Source of the DNA: Chara braunii
Lineage: Eukaryota > Streptophyta > Charophyceae > Charales > Characeae
Reading direction: 5' to 3'
DNA length: 20,240 nucleotides
Assembly (NCBI GenBank): GCA_003427395.1
Contig: BFEA01000112.1
Location: 1,302,874-1,323,113 of the forward strand
The translations under genes were made by a program, and so were the position numbers. The number at the start of each line of letters is the position of its first letter. The first letter of the stretch is position 1. Shown piece after piece: positions 1 through 7,561 of the stretch. The notes beneath the pieces are model-generated. The model was not told the DNA's origin. It searched no databases and saw nothing but the letters and a program-made list of their open reading frames with translations.

Positions 1-137
1 TTTTTTCCTTTCGTTTTTTCGTTTTACAGATCAAGTACCTGTCCCCTTCGCGGCATCTGGCGTCCAAAACGAGTAATCCCTGTATGCAAGACCCTGCCCC
101 AGCCGAACCAATACATCAGCGATAAAAAAAAGAGAGA

Positions 138-189
138 GGGGGGAGGGGGAGAGGGGGAGGGGGAGAGGGGGAGGGGGGGAGGACGGGGG
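138..189 (+). repeat. G-rich purine tract with G-quadruplex potential
   Basis: The plus strand carries at least six runs of five or more G separated by one to three bases (A or AGA), followed by a further G run at 185-189. This spacing fits the usual quadruplex pattern of four G-runs with short loops. The tract lies at the left edge of the repeat mosaic, and no gene is seen beside it. A simple GGGGGA-type microsatellite expansion explains it equally well. Confidence 0.7.
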
Positions 190-722
190 AACGTAAGAAA
201 GTAAAACACACATCCTGACAACCGTGGAGCCTCCAAGGTCCTTTTTTTTCCCCTCTTTTTTTTTCAGGCCCTTTGTGCAAGGCCTCCTGGCTGCACCACT
301 GTCGAAATGTGCAAAACGAGAATGAATTTCCGGGTAGAATATGGAAAGATACACGGCGATGATTTTTGTCTCTTGAGCATGTCAAGAGTAGTGCAGCGAG
401 GCCCCAAGTCACATGGTAGCGGCGTAATGGCAGTCGCGCTCAGCCGTCCTCGTACTCGTCACTTTCCAGAAGTGTTCGTCAATCCAAAAAAAAAAAGAAA
501 AAAAAAAGTGCTCGTCATTATGGGCTTCTCTGCACTACTTTCGAAATGTGCAAAACAAGAGTGAATCTTCCGCTAGAATATGGAAAGATGCACCACCATG
601 ATTTTGTCTTTCTTTTTTCTGTGCATGTCGAGAGCAGTGCAGCGAGGCCCTATTCCGGCGGTCGTGGCACTGCCGTGCGGCCGAGCGCCTCGCCGGTCGA
701 CGACGCTCCCCACTCTTCAGCC

Positions 723-770
723 GCCCCAGCCTAATCGCCCTAAGGCCTCGCCACACAGGCTGTCGAAATG
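723..770 (+). repeat. Duplicated segment, copy 1 (second copy at 1471-1518)
   Basis: Starting GCCCCAGCCTAA and ending at the reverse-core motif CTGTCGAAATGTGCAA, this segment recurs at 1471-1518 with a few substitutions. In both places it leads into a reverse-oriented core piece and then an ATGCAT-rich, A/G-rich tract and a forward core. The larger modules of the mosaic were therefore copied together. Confidence 0.7.
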
Positions 771-845
771 TGCAAAACATGACATGCATCGACAGACATG
801 CAATGCATAAAAGAAAAAGAAAAACGAACAAATAAATCTGCGCGG

Positions 846-1055
846 GGTATCTTTCCATGTTCTTGCGGACGATTCAGTCGCATTCTGCACAGCGAAGCCC
901 GTTCTTAGAGAGGAGAATCTGGCACGAATTTGAATTGAAACGGAAAAAAAAAAAAAAAAAAATTGTTTGCACGCTATGTGTTTGTAGGCCAATGGACCTG
1001 AGGGGAAGCATGGGTGGGGTGGGGGATTGGTACTCTTTGTCCCTAGTGCTAGTAT
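846..1055 (+). repeat. About 200-bp block duplicated at 2063-2220
   Basis: After a forward core, the block continues with CACAGCGAAGCC, AGAGGAGAATCTGGCACG, then GTAGGCC, a GGGTGGGGTGGGGGATTGG stretch and TACTCTTTGTCCCT. The same order is found at 2063-2220. The left copy is longer because it carries an insertion of about 42 bases with a poly(A) run at 927-968. Confidence 0.8.
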
Positions 1056-1688
1056 TTTTCCATGTTCTTGCGGAAGATTCACTCTCGTTCTCCACACCCC
1101 CCCTTGCACATTTCGCCCACGTGCACAATGCAACGGCTTTGGCACCCTCGACCCTCGACCGCTTCCTCCACCCTCCATATGCTCTTCGCCCACTCCAAAG
1201 AGACAAAAGCTCGAAGCTCGACTCCTTCGCCCGGCCAACCTTTGCTCGCACTCTTCCTTCCACAGCTGCACAATGCGCCCACGTGCGCTATGCATTTCCC
1301 TCACGCGCACAATGCATGGATCCTCTTCCTCCATACACTCTTCTTCACCCGCTCCAGCCCGCCCGTCGTCGAAAATCAAATCGGATCGAATCGAATCGAA
1401 ACAAAAGACCTTCTCCACGCGCGCGGTGTCTCTTTATTCTTTACTAAGCTGCATTCCCCACTCTTCGCCCGCCCCAGCCTAACTGTCCTGAGGCCTTGCC
1501 ACACAGGCTGTCGAAATGTGCAATACGATAATGAACTTCCCGCTAGAACATGGTCAGATGCACCTGCCTCCACTGCTGCTCTCGACGACACGATGCATAT
1601 GCAATGCATAAAATAAAAGAAAAAGAAAAAAGAAACATGCAATGCATAAACGAAAAGAAAAAAAAAAAAGAACAAACAAAATCTGCGC

Positions 1689-1990
1689 GGGGTATCTTTC
1701 CATGTTCTTGCGGACGATTCACTCTCATTCTGCCCCTTTTACCCAAACGAGAAACGCGGACGTCGACCATGCTGGTTGCCTCAACGACCTTCCCAACTCA
1801 ACACCGGTCGTTGAGCCTCTGATCTCTGGGACGACCGATAGGCCTACCGGTCGTTTTAATGTTCCCGACCGCACCCTTCCAGCACCCCTGTTCGCGCCCT
1901 ATAGACCCCGTTTCATGGTCGTCGAGTTTCTCGAAAGGGAAACTTTTCGCTAAACGACAAAAGGCGACATGGTAAAGCGCAACATATGGC
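1689..1990 (+). repeat. About 300-bp block, copy 1 of 2
   Basis: This block matches 2233-2540 almost throughout. It begins with a forward core, followed by CCCTTTTACCCAAA, GGTTGCCTCAACGACC, ACCGGTCGTTGAGCCTCTGA, ATAGGCCTACCGGTCG and finally CTAAACGACAAAAGGC. By eye the copies differ by scattered substitutions and small indels. Frames open in one copy are disturbed or shifted in the other, so coding is unlikely. Confidence 0.85.
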
Positions 1991-2232
1991 TACGAACTGC
2001 TGCTCTAGACGACATGCATCGACATGCATAAAAAAAAAGAAAAGAAAAAAATCTTGGCGGGGTATCTTTCCATGTTCTTGCGGACGATTCACTCTCGTTC
2101 TGCACAGCGAAGCCGGTTCTTCGAGAGGAGAATCTGGCACGCATTGTTCGTAGGCCAGCGCACCTGAGGGGAGGCATGGGTGGGGTGGGGGATTGGTACT
2201 CTTTGTCCCTGGTGCTACAAAGATCTTGGCGG

Positions 2233-2540
2233 GGTATCTTTCCATGTTCTTGCGGAAGATTCACTTTCGTTCTGCACCCCCCCCCTTTTACCCAAAAGGG
2301 AAACGCGGACGCCGACAAAGTTGGTTGCCTCAACGACCTCCCCAACCCAGCACCGGTCGTTGAGCCTCTGAGCTCTGGGACAACCAATAGGCCTACCGGT
2401 CGTTTTAACGTTGCCGACCGCACCCTTCCAGCACCCCTGTTCATGCCCTATAGACCCCGGTTGACGGTCGTCGACTTTCCCGAAAGGGAAACTTTTTGCT
2501 AAACGACAAAAGGCAACGGGGTAAAGCGCAGCCTATGGCT
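2233..2540 (+). repeat. About 300-bp block, copy 2 of 2
   Basis: This is the second copy of the block at 1689-1990. It ends next to the CACTA-like element; the sequence past TATGGCTGCAAATTCGC is not shared with copy 1. The two copies are separated by a block that is itself a duplicate of 846-1055. Confidence 0.85.
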
Positions 2541-2565
2541 GCAAATTCGCGGCCGTAAGGGCGGG

Positions 2566-2866
2566 CCCTACAAAAGTAAGTACCGCCCGACCAAAACGGC
2601 CCTTACCGTAAGGACGGCTGTGGAGGTGACTTGAAAGTAGGGGGTGACACCCTTACATCCACGGAAGAACCATTTTTATTTTTTATTTTTTTTAACATCA
2701 GGTGTGTCTTTCGGCCACTTAGAACGCAAACAGAGGCACCTGAAATGTAAGTCGGCCTAAGTGTAGGGTTTTCGTAAGTGGTTGTGGAACGGAAAATGAG
2801 GTAAGGGAAAAAATTAATCACTTTTTCGCTGTAAGGGCACCCTTACAAAGTAAGGGTTTTGTAGTG
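2566..2866. mobile_element. Small CACTA-like non-autonomous element (probable)
   Basis: The right end reads TTTTGTAGTG, whose complement is CACTACAAAA, the hallmark terminus of CACTA (En/Spm) transposons. The left end reads CCCTACAAAAGTAAG, a degenerate match. Between them GTAAGG or CCTTAC motifs recur about ten times in both orientations, including the hairpin GTAAGGGCACCCTTAC at 2831-2846. Clustered short subterminal motifs of this kind are known in CACTA elements. There is no transposase. A 3-bp target duplication is not clear (GGG at left, GTG at right), and the left end is not a perfect CACTA. A different MITE type is possible. Confidence 0.45.
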
Positions 2867-2922
2867 GTGTCGAACGAGGCCCAAAGTCGTTCCAAAAAAA
2901 GTTAAACTTGAAGTTCAGTAAA

Positions 2923-3090
2923 AGCAATTGACCCTTGAGACTTCTAAAAGACATTACTAAGTTTGGGCTATGCTGGAAACCGGGTACAGCGTCCCTTCAT
3001 TTCCAAATAATCATTCTCTGAATAGGACTCTAGAATCTCGGTCTCAGCAATTGACACTAGGACCTTCTAAAACTCAGATTAACCAAGTCC
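2923..3090 (+). repeat. Short diverged direct repeat
   Basis: AGCAATTGAC at 2923 and at 3046 each begin a similar stretch of about 45 bases that includes CTTCTAAAA. The spacing is about 123 bp. It lies between the CACTA-like element and the LINE 3' end and could be part of LINE-flanking or 3'-untranslated sequence. No gene is seen in 2867-3221. Confidence 0.45.
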
Positions 3091-3221
3091 AATGCCATGT
3101 CACCTCTCGTGCTCCATACTCAGAGACTCCTCCACACTGATCAAATTATTAAAACACCTGGAGGGCCTCCTCGTTATAGATGTAGGTAAGGTAATTCTTT
3201 GTACCACTCCTTACCTGTCCT

Positions 3222-3608
3222 TCATGGTCGATTAAGCCAGCGGGAGACCACCAGTTTCCTATCTTGTGTCACTGTTGCCAGTTGATTGCCTCTGGCCCAG
3301 GTCTTTGAGAACCACCAGACACCTTTTTTCTTATTTTTGAAGCTCATTTGCCAGTCTGCCAAAATCTGTCTTCTGATGCTCAGTACTACTTGAGCGTGTT
3401 GAGCCTGGGTTGAAATCTTAGATGCTTTGAAGACCTGCGAATTTCTTGCTCTGCATATTTCTTGGAGAAGTATTCCCCTGCAAACCAAAGCCACTTACCC
3501 CCAGCCATCCCTGAGGGAAGTTTCTTCGGCCGGTAAGATGCCATACAATATCCAATCGTCTGACCAGGGCCACGCCCATCCTGTTATTAAATCCCAATGT
3601 TTTATCCA
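3222..3608 (-). pseudogene. LINE ORF2 C-terminal tail beyond the insertion
   Basis: On the far side of the tRNA-like insertion the minus strand encodes a segment with EICRARNSQVFKAS, followed by a Q.VVLSIRRQILADW block and a stop after SRWLNRP. Family members have a W..RN.R.F block followed by a helical segment at this place, just after the zinc knuckle. The order therefore fits one LINE split by a later insertion. Two overlapping frames are used, so at least one more frameshift is present. Confidence 0.7.
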
Positions 3609-3846
3609 CTGCCTGCGGAGGATCTCATGGAAGTCACGTGTTGACGAAGAAGTCCTTGCTGCAACGGTGTTGGGGTGGGCTGAATGTCACGACCGGTATG
3701 GCTTCAGTTTCGAACACCGGGTCACCGTTGCAGTGGTAAAGGCATCTGGCTGTTACAGCCGTGTTCACCGGTTCGATTCCGTCTGGCTGCGAAAGTCCGT
3801 TTGGCTGCGGATCGATTACTGGGCTACAATGATAAACTTACCAACA
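3609..3846 (+). repeat. tRNA-like direct repeat, copy 1 (inside LINE)
   Basis: This copy of about 238 bp starts CTGCCTGCGGAGGA and ends TTACCAACA. It holds a box A-like TTGCAGTGGTAAAGGC (about 3731-3746) and a perfect RNA polymerase III box B, GGTTCGATTCC, about 40 bases downstream. The stretch CTGGCTGTTACAGCC between them could form an anticodon-arm-like hairpin, but the loop is wrong for a working tRNA and the acceptor stem does not pair. It is tRNA-derived, SINE-like, and not a tRNA gene. A stretch of about 17 bases around AAAGTCCGTTTGGCTGCG is duplicated after box B compared with copy 2. Confidence 0.75.
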
Positions 3847-3947
3847 GGTACAAGCCCATTAACCATCCAGGGGATGTTCACCTGGAGTTTGGTGTATGGG
3901 ATGCTGATCGGCAACTGCGGCGGGTCTTGGATTCTGCGTGGATGCTG

Positions 3948-4167
3948 CTGCCTGCGGAGGACATCATGGATGTCACGTGTTCACGAGTAAGTCCTTGCTG
4001 CAACGGTGCTGGGGTGGGCTGAATGTCACGATCGGTATGGCTTCAGTTTCGAACACCGGCTCACCGTTGCAGTGGTAAAGGCATCTAGCTGTTACAGTCG
4101 AGGTCACCGGTTCGATTCCGTCTGGCTGCGGATCGATTATTGGGCTACAATGATAAACTTACCAACA
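3948..4167 (+). repeat. tRNA-like direct repeat, copy 2 (inside LINE)
   Basis: This is the second copy, 339 bp downstream of the first and about 220 bp long, with the same box A- and box B-like sequences and the same start (CTGCCTGCGGAGGA) and end (TTACCAACA). A unique segment of about 101 bp (3847-3947) separates the copies. Directly after it the LINE zinc-knuckle frame resumes on the minus strand. The bases CCACT before copy 1 and CAACT after copy 2 agree at four of five positions, a possible weak target duplication. See the finding on a TRIM-like interpretation. Confidence 0.75.
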
Positions 4168-4168
4168 C

Positions 4169-5674
4169 AACTCGTCCGCCAACGGGCAAAAAAGCCAAAG
4201 GTGAGCATTTGACTCCCAACCCCAATCACAGCACTTGCACGTAATGGACAGCTCCATGCCCCTCTGTGAAAGCCAGAGGGTTGAGGCCACCACCATTAGT
4301 GCTTGTAACCACATCAAGTTGTGGTCTTTCTGGGATGGTATTGACATTAAGGCTTTCCAAAAGGCTCGCCAGTCTGTCTTGGTCGGAGTACCGTTTTTAA
4401 CTTTCTCTAACCTTAGGCTGGCTAGCCTCGAGGGTGTCGTTTTAGCAGTGGATTGCAGATAACGCGCTCCTGTCTTAGAACTGAACAGCATCAGAATAGT
4501 GGGCTCTTGTGTACTGTGTGAATCCGCCTGTGTCCAGATTTTTATATTAGGTGATACCCTGAACTGAGCGGCTAGTCCAAGGTAAGTCGCATATTTTCCA
4601 TCCCTTACCCAGAAGGACTCTGGCTTCCAGCAGATCTCTCGTAGTCGGCACTGTTCTTTCTGAGACACGAAGACGAGCTTTCCGATTACCTTGAGTCCTG
4701 CTAAACAAGCCTGGTCTCAGCCACTCTTCTACTTTTTGTCCCTCAGTTAACTATGGGCCCAAGACCCTCCAAAATCTCCCCTGTGCTTCATCTACTAGTA
4801 CCCATGCTCCCGCCGGCTGCTCAAATTCTTGTTTGAGCATGTGGCCCCAACTTCTAGGCATCGCCTCGATCAGGGATGACAGGTTTCTGCCCACTCTTCT
4901 GAGATGGGGTAGCTTCCTTCGTAGTTGATCTTCCGAGATCCAATCATCTGTTTCCGCATCCCATAAATGTTTTACTTGCAGGACACCCCTTTCCACCCAA
5001 GCACGACCAAAAGCCCCTGCCTCCCCCCCTGCAGAAAAACACTCGTCATTTATCTGTTGAATATTTTGATTATAAAAAAACAATTCGCCAAGCACTTCAC
5101 CTTTAGAAGACGGAGGAATGCAATCTCGAGGAAGAAGTTTATTCCACCCATACAGGATGTCCCTCCACACATGCGATTTTGGTCTGCGGTTTGTGAATGA
5201 TGGTAGCAGCAGGCATTGCCATACCTGTTCTGGTCTTGTTAAGTTTCATTCAGAGCAAAGGATATAGTCCGCGATCTGAATCCAAAGTTTACAAGTGTTG
5301 TCAAACATTGCTTTCACTGGGCACTTGGCTAATAAGGCCAAGTTTTGATGGCGAGGGTCCAAAATGCCCAAGCCTCCCTCCTTCCTGGGTAGTGCTATAG
5401 CTTCCCAAGCAACTTTGGTCATGTACCCACCCTCTTCCTTTGCATCCGGCTTCCACAGGTATCTAACCGCATACCTCTTAATCTACACGTAGGCTTCGTC
5501 TCCCAAGCGCACAATTGACAACGGAAACCATAACAGAGAGAAAGTCACCGTAGATATCATCAACGCTCTTCCGAACAGGGAAAGCTTGTGTTTTTTTTGT
5601 CAGTTAGAGATTCGAGCCGCCACCTTACCTGTTAAAATCAAGTCTTGTGATTTGGAGCAATCGGAAAGGGACAC
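4169..5674 (-). pseudogene. LINE ORF2 connecting region and zinc knuckle, decayed
   Basis: This continues the RT frame. Near 5553-5585 is LSLFGRALMIS, the conserved GR..LI block after the RT, preceded by a TGA where the family usually has Trp. Near 5346-5390 is the GGLGILD block followed by N.ALLAK, also typical. A long open stretch runs 5170 to 4751 (about 139 codons). After a frameshift another runs 4668 to 4159 (about 169 codons) and ends in the zinc knuckle: CKCC (C-x2-C), then HLWLFC (H-x4-C), matching the zf-RVT type of plant LINEs. The frame ends within a few codons of the tRNA-like insertion. Confidence 0.85.
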
Positions 5675-6580
5675 CTAAAGACCCAAAAAGAACTCCGAAT
5701 TCTTCGTGGGAACCTGGTATAAACCCCAATCCACTCTGAGGCTGTAGGGGTCCGGCAAAAAAAAAACAGATTTGTGCCAGTTAATTGATGTCTCGGACAA
5801 CACGATATAGTTATTTATTACTGATCTAATTTTTTCTACACTTATCGTGCTATTCTCACAACCTATAGTCAGGTTGTCCACGATTGCTCCCCTTTTTCAT
5901 TTTACTGAGGGAGACATATTTAAGCCAACAATTTTGGGGTTCAATCTAATGTTATCTAACAATGTTTCCAGTTGCAGGACAAAAAACAATGATGCCAAAG
6001 GGCAACCCTGACGGAGTGAGCGAGGTAACTGAAATTCTTCTGGGAGTTACGCGTTAACAATTACAAACGAGGTTGCTTGAGAATACATAGCCTTAACCCA
6101 AGTGCAAAATTTGTTGCCGAATCCCATCCTGACAAGGGAGGTGGAGACGAACGCCCAACCCACTTTATCATATGTTTTTTCCATGTCTAGGAGTAAAACT
6201 ACAACTTCTCTTTTTTCTTTCCCAATAACCTCTAGTGCCTGTACTGTTGTTAGGATGTCCTCAAAGATTGACCGCCCTTTAACAAATGTTCCCTGTTCTC
6301 AGCCCACCACCTCCGGAAGGATATTCGCTAATCTCAAAGCCAGAGCTTTGGCCACATTCAATATTGAAATAGGCCTATAATTCCTAACTTCTTTTTTATC
6401 TTTTTTTTTATACAATAGAGAAATCACTCCTTTTACGAATCCTTTTGGTAAAGAACCTGTTGTCAAAGCTCTGTTATAGATATCGCACAAAAATGGAGCG
6501 CAGACCCCCCATGAAGCGAGGAATAACTCCATCGGTAGGCCATTCAGGCCCGGGCGTTTTTCGACGTGCGCAGAAAATCG
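5675..6580 (-). pseudogene. LINE reverse transcriptase domain, decayed
   Basis: In minus-strand order, visible motifs are RPGLNGLP (about 6533-6556), a GSLPKG...YKKKDKKE segment and NYRPISILN (about 6356-6382). Motif A, LLLDMEKTYDKV, is at about 6160-6198 and motif B, LRQGCPLAS, at about 5991-6020. The usual FADD of motif C is IVDNL (about 5872-5886), so one catalytic aspartate is lost. Just after NYRPISILN, about five residues normally present before the AKALA-like segment are deleted in frame. The reading frame shifts near 6300. Stops occur at 6047-6049 (TAA), 5897-5899 (TGA) and directly at the end of this piece (TAG). These defects rule out activity. The motif order and spacing fit the plant L1-like LINE group. 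Confidence 0.88.
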
Positions 6581-6982
6581 CTTGTTACGTGATTTCGTCG
6601 ATCCCCCGCTTTCGAACGTGCGCCTCTTGTGTTTGATTGCAGGGTGGAGAGAGAAAGCCGTGAATCATTGACAATGGCGGTTGTTGTTCCAGTGGCTCGA
6701 TCGCCACACATGTTCTCAACCAGTTGGAAGTTCCCCAAGGGCGAAAGAAGGATTATATCCAACAGTCAAAGGGATATGGACAGCATTGCAGGGAGGATTG
6801 TTGTCGTACCCGTTGCTTAAGACTGAAGTAAAAAATTGTTGTTGTACGGTATGACCTGGTCCATTGACCATTGCTTCTCTGATTCAGCTCCGTCATCGTG
6901 TTTCGAGCATTGGTAAAAAGAATTAGATCTTTCAATAGTGTTAAAAAAAAAAAAAAATCTCAATTGGAGAGGAAGTGGCACC

Positions 6983-7148
6983 AATAAGTCTAGCTCAGTT
7001 GGTAAACCCATGAACTTTTAAACGTTCGAATCTCTGTCAACTCAGATGAGTGAATAACTTTGAATATACATGCGGTTGACCAGTTCGAAGATTATATCTC
7101 AAGGTCATGACCCCTTCGAACGGACAAAAAGAAAAAGAAAACAAAAGG
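6983..7148 (+). mobile_element. tRNA-derived SINE, copy 1
   Basis: Box A TAGCTCAGTTGG at 6991-7002 and box B GTTCGAATC at about 7024-7032 give the internal pol III promoter of a tRNA-derived SINE. The body ends with CAGTTCGAAGATTATATCTC and GTCATGACCCCTTC, which also occur (slightly changed) in copy 2. An A-rich tail, AAAAAGAAAAAGAAAAC, follows at about 7125-7142. No clear target duplication was found. The box A to box B spacing (32 bases) is shorter than in copy 2, showing a small deletion. Confidence 0.8.
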
Positions 7149-7399
7149 GCATGAACTTTCATTGTAACAATCATAAAGGAGAGGTCGGGGACCTCATAGC
7201 TCCACCCATATGACATTTACAGGGCTCATTACCCAATTTTAGCTTTGTTGGATCTAAGTCCAACAAGTACAAAAACAAAGCAAAACCTCCCCCTATATGA
7301 TAATACTTAAACCACCAGTACGTTTCCCTGCTTGGATAACAAATATGTGCAAGTTAACATGGGGGTCGGAGTAGGGAACGACTGACCATACCGTACGAC

Positions 7400-7560
7400 C
7401 GACTGTGAAAAAAGATTAAGAAAATCAAAGAAAAAAAAAAGAAAAAAGAAAAAAAAAAAAAACAAGGAAAAAGAAAAACAACGAGGCGGGAACAATGCGC
7501 AAGCAGAAGAAGGGAACGGTGTGGCGTGAAGAGAGAGAGAGGGAGGGAGGGGGAGAATGC
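7400..7560 (+). repeat. Low-complexity A-rich and GA-rich tracts
   Basis: An A-rich tract with scattered G runs from about 7407 to 7480, and a short GAGAGAGAGGGAGGGAGGGGG tract lies at about 7531-7556, next to the satellite array. Apparent short open frames on the minus strand here are poly-Phe/Ser artefacts. The rest of 7149-7400 shows nothing recognisable. Confidence 0.7.
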
Positions 7561-7561
7561 A

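Larger units (their letters stand above)
290..2540. repeat. Mosaic of a dispersed repeat family in both orientations
   Basis: A core of about 45 bp, starting TCTTTCCATGTTCTTGCGGA in the plus sense and continuing with a GATTCACTCTCGTTCTGCAC-like part, recurs eight times. Forward copies are near 846-890, 1055-1096, 1689-1730, 2063-2104 and 2233-2274. Reverse copies are near 307-350, 546-590 and 1511-1556. Several copies are preceded (in the forward sense) by ATGCAT-rich DNA, an A/G-rich tract and a GCGCGGGGTA-like stretch, so the true unit is about 110-150 bp. Short open frames here are open in many frames on both strands and show no conserved motif. I read it as non-coding repeat. Family identity is unknown to me. 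Confidence 0.85.
3222..6580 (-). mobile_element. Degenerate 5'-truncated LINE (non-LTR retrotransposon)
   Basis: Read on the minus strand, this stretch keeps the order expected for the second half of a plant LINE ORF2: reverse transcriptase motifs, the post-RT connecting region, a C-terminal zinc knuckle, and the short tail before the stop at 3222. The N-terminal part of the RT and the whole endonuclease domain are missing, so it is 5'-truncated at about 6580, as is typical of target-primed insertion. It has several in-frame stops, at least two frameshifts and a foreign insertion at 3609-4167. No convincing poly(A) tail (poly(T) on the plus strand) was found immediately beyond 3222. The element is not autonomous. 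Confidence 0.9.

Noticed and set aside
717-1418. Minus-strand open frame of 233 codons, the longest in the window
   Set aside because: It crosses several copies of the core repeat and poly(A/T) tracts, other frames on both strands are equally open, and no domain is visible.
3735-3790. A functional tRNA gene in the box A/box B repeats
   Set aside because: The acceptor stem does not pair, two T-stem pairs are mismatched and the anticodon arm does not give a seven-base loop with a standard anticodon.
3427-4212. Plus-strand open frames of 187, 112 and 68 codons
   Set aside because: They run antisense through the LINE tail and through the tRNA-like repeats. The similar peptides come from the duplicated tRNA-like DNA, not from a protein family.
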